Made by a program: the position numbers and the translations under genes. A DNA stretch of 35,332 bases, taken from the NCBI GenBank assembly GCA_964490635.1, contig CAZBCK010000002.1:1-35332 (forward strand), given 5' to 3'. Of the stretch, positions 30,897-35,332 are shown piece by piece (position 1 is the first letter of the stretch; each line of letters starts with the position of its first letter). The stretch is from JAYEHC01 sp964490635 (GTDB taxonomy: Bacteria; Patescibacteriota; Minisyncoccia; JAHIHE01; JAGLIN01). The notes beneath the pieces were generated by a model. It was given only the letters and a program-made list of their open reading frames with translations, was not told where the DNA came from and did no database searches.

Positions 30897-31046
30897 ATAA
30901 TCATTTCCTTTTTTGGTTTATTAGTATTAGCAAATCAAAATCCTTCTAATTTACTAATCCTGAAAATCTATTAACGGCAAAATTAACAAACTTTTAAGAT
31001 CAGTAAATTTTTCCTCCCTTATTTTATAAAGAACATCTGATTTAGA

Positions 31047-31075
31047 ATTCTACCATGGATAATAAAACCTGTCAA
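31047..31075 (-). promoter_or_regulatory. Promoter for the 151-aa gene and perhaps murG-murC
   Basis: Minus-strand TTGACA (complement of 31070-31075), a 17-nt spacer and TAGAAT (complement of 31047-31052, 5/6). It lies immediately after the ftsW stop codon. The start would be near 31040. Confidence 0.6.
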
Positions 31076-31077
31076 CA

Positions 31078-32172
31078 TCATTTCCCCTTTTCCGATATAT
31101 TCAACAGAATCCCCACCCCCGCCAGAGACATCACCAGAGCCGAACCGCCGTAGCTGATAAACGGCAAGGGAATTCCGGTTAGAGGAATTAGCGAAGTAAT
31201 CGCGGCGATGTTTATCAGCGCCTGAAATGTAATCCAAGATGTAATTCCCACTGCGACAAATTTTCCAAAATCGTCTTTCGCTTTGCTGGCAATCTTAAAT
31301 CCTTGTAAAGCAAACAATGAAAATAAAACTATAATAATAACCAAGCCGATCATTCCCAACTCTTCGCCAATTACGGCAAAAATTGAATCCCCGATCGGTT
31401 CAGGAAGATAATTGAATTTTTGCCTGCTATGTCCGAATCCAAGCCCGAAAAACCCCCCTGATCCAAGCGCTAAAAGCGCTTGATTTACCTGATATCCGGT
31501 TCCCTGCGGATCAAGTTCGGGATGTAGAAAAACCATCAACCGATTCATCCGATACGGAGCAATTTTAATTAAAGCAGCTAGCCCTAAAATTCCGCAAGAC
31601 GCGATTGCAAAAATATGGCTCATTTTAGCACCTGATACAAAGTACATAATGACCGCTGTCAGCGCTATCATACAAAGAGTTCCAACATCAGGTTGCATTA
31701 CAAGAGGAATTGAAATTATTGCAACTATAACCGCAAACGGCATTAGTGTATTTGAAACAGTTTTTAGATCTTTGTTTTTTCCCTCTAACCACGCAGCAAG
31801 ATATAAAATAAAGGTAAGTTTGGCAATTTCAGACGGTTGAAAACTGATCCCGCCAAAACTTACCCACCGACTTGCTCCTTTCAACCCGAATCCAAGATCG
31901 GGAATAAAAACAAGAAATAACAGAATGACAGTCGCAATTAATAAAAGCGCGGAATACTTTTTAAAAATATGATAATCGTATTTTTTAAATAAAAACAAAA
32001 GGATCATTCCCGGTAAAAATCCATATAAAAACTGGTGTGATAAATAATAATGATTGTACCCAAAACTATTATAGCTCACAACAACGCTCGCGCTGGAGAT
32101 CATAATCAAACCAAAAACGGATAGCAAGATAACCGTGGTCAATAAAGTTTTATCGTAATTGTGTGATTTCAT
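31078..32172 (-). CDS. ftsW: FtsW, SEDS peptidoglycan glycosyltransferase
   Basis: Division-specific SEDS polymerase, an integral membrane protein of 364 aa with about 10 helices. Diagnostic segments are KGASRWVSFGGISFQPSEIAK (split near 98-118), QGTGYQVNQALLALGSGGFFGLGFG (split near 223-247), NYLPEPIGDSIFAVIGEELG (254-273, including the conserved extracellular catalytic Asp, D262) and the C-terminal PLPFISYGGSALV. It polymerises lipid II made by the MurG encoded downstream. Its ATG overlaps the stop codon of the preceding ATP-grasp gene by 4 bases (ATGA), so the two are translationally coupled. FtsW rather than RodA is favoured by the mur neighbours; sequence alone cannot settle it. Confidence 0.92.
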   Translation of the reverse strand: MKSHNYDKTLLTTVILLSVFGLIMISSASVVVSYNSFGYNHYYLSHQFLYGFLPGMILLFLFKKYDYHIFKKYSALLLIATVILLFLVFIPDLGFGLKGASRWVSFGGISFQPSEIAKLTFILYLAAWLEGKNKDLKTVSNTLMPFAVIVAIISIPLVMQPDVGTLCMIALTAVIMYFVSGAKMSHIFAIASCGILGLAALIKIAPYRMNRLMVFLHPELDPQGTGYQVNQALLALGSGGFFGLGFGHSRQKFNYLPEPIGDSIFAVIGEELGMIGLVIIIVLFSLFALQGFKIASKAKDDFGKFVAVGITSWITFQALINIAAITSLIPLTGIPLPFISYGGSALVMSLAGVGILLNISEKGK

Positions 32173-33530
32173 ATTTGTTGTATTTTGATATTCTCCATTA
32201 CAAGTTTAGCTATTTTTTTAAAATAATCCCTAAACTCCTTTTCATTTTCCATTATCCCATAGCCAACTTGAATATTAGCATATTCTATATTGGGACTTAC
32301 TATATGTCCCTTCGCGGAGCATTGGACTAAAAACTCATTCTCTTTCATTTTTTTTTCTGCGCCATACGTTTCTTTTTTAAAAACTAATTTATTTTTTTTA
32401 ATTTCATAAATTCCGGATTTTAAATTTTTTATTATCTTAATTGGTTTGCTTTTAACATTTCTTAATATCAACTGCGAAGCGTTAAAATTATTCTCTTTAT
32501 CCCATTCTTTAAAATTATTATTTTTTACATTAGCAGAAGAAATAAATTCTAAAATACTTAGAAATAAAAAAGGAGGTTGATCATTTTGAATTTGAAGTTT
32601 CGTAAAAAGTGGCATTGATCCAATAATACGTGGATTAATTTCTATTAGATCAACTCTTTTATCACTTACAACAAGATCTAATCCAAAGATTCCTTTGTAA
32701 CCCAATTTTTTTATATAATCTCCAATTTTTTTTGTGTAATCAAAAATTTTTTCTCTTTGCTCCTTCTTAAGTTTTCTTGGATAAACATAATCATTCCCAC
32801 AGGTTCCAAAATTATTTCTATTGTACAAAGAAAGTCCCGTAATTTGAAATATCGGTTTGCCGATTAATATTTTGTCTTCAATAACACAAGCGTTTATTGT
32901 ATATGTTTCTCCTTTGAAATATTTTGATAATTTTGCTTTTCTGTTCTCATATTTTTTTAATATTTTATCAAAATCATTTTTATTTTTAATAAAAAAAGTT
33001 GAGTTCCCGGAAAATCCTCTGGGAAATTGAATAACAAATTTTTTGTTTCCGGAAAAATCTAAAAGACATCCTTCTTTATTCAACCTGATTATTCTACTAT
33101 CCGCATTTGAAACTTTTACTTTTTTTGTTACTTCAACAAATTTAATTTTATCTTCCAGGCCTCTATTTAATTTCCAGTCATTTCCCAAATATTTAAAATT
33201 GTTTTTCTTGCATATTTGTTGAATTATCGGGCTTGGCTTAAAAGTGATAACATTTGCTTTTTTATTCTTTGACTTATTTTTTACATACTTAACGACTTTT
33301 CCATTAGTCAGAATCTTACCGGCATTTTTTATCTTATTGTCATTTAAGCACAGAACTGCGATTTTTTCTTTTTTTAAATACCGAACAATGTCGGATTTCT
33401 GCGAACAGATTATAAAATAATTCTTAATGATTCTCTCAAGCCCTATCGCATAAATTGGATTTGGGGTAACGAAAAAAATAGGGTTATCTTCAAGAATAGC
33501 ATTCTTTAATTTTTTATAATCGACAGTCAT
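32169..33530 (-). CDS. ATP-grasp domain protein coupled to ftsW
   Basis: A 453-aa protein of the ATP-grasp fold. The N-terminal part (1-115) resembles a pre-ATP-grasp Rossmann region. The central part has KKFVIQFPRGFSGNSTFF (163-180, nucleotide lid and Gly loop), YFKGETYTINACV (204-216), GIFGLDLVVSD (280-290) and VDLIEINPRIIGSMP (293-307), where D285, E298 and N300 are the expected Mg-ATP ligands. A C-terminal domain of about 130 residues is unrecognised. Members ligate carboxylates to amines (D-Ala ligase, carbamoyl-phosphate synthase and peptide ligases). The 4-base overlap with ftsW suggests a role tied to cell wall or division, for example modification of a peptidoglycan stem peptide. That is inference; the substrate is unknown. 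No promoter is evident upstream. Confidence 0.82.
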   Translation of the reverse strand: MTVDYKKLKNAILEDNPIFFVTPNPIYAIGLERIIKNYFIICSQKSDIVRYLKKEKIAVLCLNDNKIKNAGKILTNGKVVKYVKNKSKNKKANVITFKPSPIIQQICKKNNFKYLGNDWKLNRGLEDKIKFVEVTKKVKVSNADSRIIRLNKEGCLLDFSGNKKFVIQFPRGFSGNSTFFIKNKNDFDKILKKYENRKAKLSKYFKGETYTINACVIEDKILIGKPIFQITGLSLYNRNNFGTCGNDYVYPRKLKKEQREKIFDYTKKIGDYIKKLGYKGIFGLDLVVSDKRVDLIEINPRIIGSMPLFTKLQIQNDQPPFLFLSILEFISSANVKNNNFKEWDKENNFNASQLILRNVKSKPIKIIKNLKSGIYEIKKNKLVFKKETYGAEKKMKENEFLVQCSAKGHIVSPNIEYANIQVGYGIMENEKEFRDYFKKIAKLVMENIKIQQI

Positions 33531-33586
33531 TTTATAAACGCTTAGTGATATTAAGATTTTCTCATTTTAACCTATTGCCTTAATTA

Positions 33587-33767
33587 TCATTCCAGAAAAT
33601 TTCAGAGCGATAGCACTGATTTCTATCAGCATAAACTCCAAAATTTATCCGGAATCCAGTAAGTCTCAATGAATAATATTTTTCGTATAATTCCCTAAGA
33701 TGAGATAAACTGGATCCCGGACATTTTTTCTTCCGCTATCGCTTCAGAAAAAATTCTGGAATGACAA
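33587..33767. repeat. ~180-bp nested inverted-repeat element (TCATTCCAGAA type)
   Basis: The outer arms are TCATTCCAGAA and its complement TTCTGGAATGA, extending through GCGATAGC/GCTATCGC. The inner arms are CCGGAATCCAGT and ACTGGATCCCGG. The centre shares AATAATATTTTT and TCCCTAA with 30181-30270. It is non-coding and MITE-like, between the ATP-grasp and threonine-synthase-like genes. Confidence 0.75.
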
Positions 33768-33798
33768 CATCAAGAAAGAATAGAAAAATTCTATCATG

Positions 33799-34872
33799 CT
33801 AAATACCTGATACTATTTTATCCACTTTCTCAAAACTTTCCGCTTCATAAATTCCGCTTTCATCAATTTTGCTAACCTCGTCTCTCGCTTTTCCCGATAA
33901 AATACAAACAGCTTTATCAAATCTATTTTCCTTGCCTATTTTTATAACCCCCGCAAAACTCGCGCATCCTTCAAGAGAAGTGGAAATTTTATTATTTCCC
34001 AGAATATTTTTAGCTTTCTCAGTTTCATCTTTATTAACATAAATACCACTTCCGCCACTTAGTTTTATAAGTTCCAGAATTTCTTTCTTCCGTCTGGTGT
34101 TTTTTATTCCCAACTTCCCTGGTTGCAGAAAGTTCCCCTCTTGACAAGGGGGAGTCATAGGAGGTTGGAGTTGAAATTCCGCCACAGAAAAAACCTCCCC
34201 GCTCTGAACTGCGTATAATCTCGGAATTTTTTTTATTTCTTTATTCTCCAGCAAATATTGATATGCCCTGCCAATTCCGACAAACGAACTGCCACTCGTC
34301 ACAAAAGTAAAGATCGCGTCTACTTCTCCCAGATTTTCAAATATCTCAAAAGCGATCGCTTTAAATCCTTCAATGGAAGAATTATTTACAGATGGTCGGA
34401 GATTTTCTATCTTATATTTCGCCGCCAAATAATTTGCCAGTCGTATCGCTCGTTTTGATTTTATAATCATCGGATTATATTTCTGCATTTCCGCGATTTT
34501 CGCTTTCTCCGTTTCGGGAGATATAAAAATATATAATTTTATTTTCGCTTTCTGGCAATAAGCCGCTGCCGCAATTCCCGCATTTCCGGAAGTTGAGATC
34601 ACCAGTTCTTTTTTATTATTTTGCTTTGCCAACGAGACCTGATAAGACAAACTTCTATCTTTCAATGATCCTGTCTCATTTTCATCCTCGTGTTTGAAAT
34701 ATAAACGATTTATATTTTTCAAAGATTTATTTATGTTTTCAATTTCAATCTCTCTTGTCTTGCTATTATTCAACTTCAATCTATTCTCCAGTTTTATCAG
34801 CTCATTATAAAACTCCGCGTACCGCCAAATACCCTTTTCGTTCTTTTGAATTTTATTTTGAAGGGTTGACAT
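33799..34872 (-). CDS. PLP-dependent threonine synthase-like enzyme
   Basis: A 357-aa fold-type II pyridoxal-phosphate enzyme. K71 in ETGSLKDRS (66-74) is the expected Schiff-base lysine. STSGNAGIAAAAY (93-105) binds the cofactor phosphate, and FVTSGSSFVGIGRAY (190-204) is the family's second glycine-rich loop. Similarity is to threonine synthase, though cysteate or diaminopropionate synthases of the same fold cannot be excluded. Residues about 231-248 (QLQPPMTPPCQEGNF region) are Pro-rich and are encoded by a CCCCT-type repeat read in frame; without it the protein would align more simply. It is divergent from the gene at 34919, and its start codon overlaps that gene's -35 box. Confidence 0.85.
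   Translation of the reverse strand: MSTLQNKIQKNEKGIWRYAEFYNELIKLENRLKLNNSKTREIEIENINKSLKNINRLYFKHEDENETGSLKDRSLSYQVSLAKQNNKKELVISTSGNAGIAAAAYCQKAKIKLYIFISPETEKAKIAEMQKYNPMIIKSKRAIRLANYLAAKYKIENLRPSVNNSSIEGFKAIAFEIFENLGEVDAIFTFVTSGSSFVGIGRAYQYLLENKEIKKIPRLYAVQSGEVFSVAEFQLQPPMTPPCQEGNFLQPGKLGIKNTRRKKEILELIKLSGGSGIYVNKDETEKAKNILGNNKISTSLEGCASFAGVIKIGKENRFDKAVCILSGKARDEVSKIDESGIYEAESFEKVDKIVSGI
34131..34180. repeat. CCCCT-family repeat inserted in frame in the threonine-synthase-like gene
   Basis: CCCCTCTTGACAAGGGGGAG, then TCATAGGAGGTTGGAGTT. It aligns with the start of the copy inside cysS (CCTGATAAGGGGGG, then GGGAGGTT). Confidence 0.8.
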
Positions 34873-34893
34873 AAAAAATAATTAAGTTATGAT
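34866..34893 (+). promoter_or_regulatory. Promoter of the small membrane protein gene
   Basis: TTGACA (34866-34871), a 16-nt spacer and TATGAT (34888-34893). The -35 covers the start codon of the divergent threonine-synthase-like gene (34872). Transcription would start near 34900, just ahead of the AAAGGAGG at 34905-34912. Confidence 0.65.
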
Positions 34894-34918
34894 AATTAAA
34901 ATTAAAAGGAGGCAGAAA

Positions 34919-35215
34919 ATGACAATAAATATACTCGAATTTATCGTTGGAACAACAATGATATTGGGAGGAATAGTAGGTGTTTTGTTTTTTATACAGA
35001 CACTTACAAATCTTAAGAAAGAGTCAACAAAATATTTGCTGGTTGCCGAAGCGTGCTCAGCGATTGTTTTGTTGCTGGCAGGATTCAACATTTTATCCTT
35101 GATAAGTGTTGAAAATATAAAAATAGTGATGGTCAGCTTTGGATTACTCACTATAGCTATTGCCTTTTTAATTTATGACAACCAAAAGACAAAGTACAAC
35201 TTGATCAGGGCATAA
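34919..35215 (+). CDS. Small membrane protein, three predicted helices
   Basis: A 98-aa unrecognised protein with three hydrophobic segments (about 5-30, 38-60 and 66-86). Short polar links and a basic end, NQKTKYNLIRA, complete it. An upstream in-frame ATG at 34889 is rejected. The ATG at 34919 has the strongest ribosome-binding site in the window, AAAGGAGG, six bases upstream, and a promoter at 34866-34893. An intrinsic terminator overlaps the stop codon. It is therefore an independent, well-signalled gene of unknown function. Confidence 0.85.
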   Translation: MTINILEFIVGTTMILGGIVGVLFFIQTLTNLKKESTKYLLVAEACSAIVLLLAGFNILSLISVENIKIVMVSFGLLTIAIAFLIYDNQKTKYNLIRA

Positions 35216-35237
35216 ACTCTATGCCTTTCTTTTTTTG
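35209..35237 (+). terminator. Intrinsic terminator of the small membrane protein gene
   Basis: GGCATA, AACTC, TATGCC followed by TTTCTTTTTTT. The stem begins within the last codons and includes the stop codon. Confidence 0.85.
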
Positions 35238-35262
35238 ACTTCAAAAAATGTTTTGTTATAAT
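35235..35262 (+). promoter_or_regulatory. Promoter for the gene starting at 35290
   Basis: TTGACT (35235-35240), a 16-nt spacer and perfect TATAAT (35257-35262). The expected start is near 35269. It begins within the T-run of the preceding terminator. Confidence 0.7.
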
Positions 35263-35289
35263 AAATACATAATCCACTAACCTAATAAT

Positions 35290-35332
35290 ATGCCAATTTG
35301 CCAAGAATGCAAAACTCCGATTCCAATCGAAG
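35290..35332 (+). CDS. Start of a zinc-ribbon-like protein (partial)
   Basis: Only 14 codons are present before the window ends: MPICQECKTPIPIE. The CxxC pair at residues 4 and 7 suggests an N-terminal zinc ribbon. The product cannot be named. A good promoter ends 27 bases upstream. Confidence 0.55.
   Translation, partial: MPICQECKTPIPIE

Noticed and set aside
1..35332. tRNA or rRNA genes, prophage, replication origin, alternative genetic code
   Set aside because: No cloverleaf-like or rRNA-like sequence was noticed on reading both strands. No phage structural genes and no dnaA boxes were seen. TGA is used as a normal stop (for example the permease and the ATP-grasp gene), so UGA-Gly recoding is not indicated.

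Overview
This is a 35.3 kb AT-rich bacterial chromosome fragment. It most likely comes from a Patescibacteria (Candidate Phyla Radiation) genome of the Parcubacteria/Moranbacteria type. This assignment is an inference. It rests on compact RpoB (1073 aa) and RpoC (1235 aa), an ECF sigma factor beside a DUF5667 membrane protein, a very large secreted acidic protein of the kind these genomes carry as a candidate S-layer, use of the standard code with TGA stops, and many short palindromic repeats between and inside genes. The window is a scaffold: 11906-12005 is a run of exactly 100 N.

Layout. (1) 208-3913 (+) is a DpnII/MboI-type (GATC) restriction-modification island: a Dam-family methylase, an unrecognised 184-aa protein, a DpnII-family endonuclease, a tiny HTH regulator with its own promoter and palindrome, an unrecognised 94-aa protein and a second DNA methyltransferase. 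(2) 4192-9948 carries housekeeping and transport genes: typA (-), an RRM RNA-binding protein (+), cysS (+), a possible small membrane protein (-) and an aromatic-type amino acid permease (-). (3) 9974-12130 is an accessory patch: a truncated REP-associated (Y1/RAYT) transposase bracketed by palindromes, then a DUF4258/DUF2283 pair and a PIN-domain toxin with a small partner. The two pairs are punctuated by direct copies of a terminator-like repeat. (4) 12145-18192 (-) is a surface cluster: ECF sigma factor, DUF5667 membrane protein and a 1078-aa secreted protein. (5) 18670-27105 (+) is rpoB and rpoC, separated by an extra membrane-anchored gene lying between two copies of a ~71-bp repeat. (6) 27309-34872 (-) is a division and cell-wall cluster. 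In transcription order it has a threonine-synthase-like enzyme, an ATP-grasp protein, ftsW (4-nt overlap), an unknown 151-aa protein, murG and murC. (7) The end holds a small three-helix membrane protein and the start of a zinc-ribbon-like protein (+).

The most unusual property is the repeat load. At least eight families of palindromic or tandem short repeats occur here. In four genes (cysS, the DUF5667 gene, murC twice, and the threonine-synthase-like gene) repeat sequence lies inside the coding frame without breaking it, as Rickettsia palindromic elements do. One palindrome family flanks, and has apparently truncated, a RAYT remnant, which is the classic REP/RAYT partnership. Promoters are unusually easy to see: TTGACA-like and TATAAT-like boxes, mostly with 16-nt spacers. 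Several imply leaderless or near-leaderless mRNAs (HTH regulator, ECF sigma factor, PIN-partner). All identifications come from reading the sequence; no database search was run.
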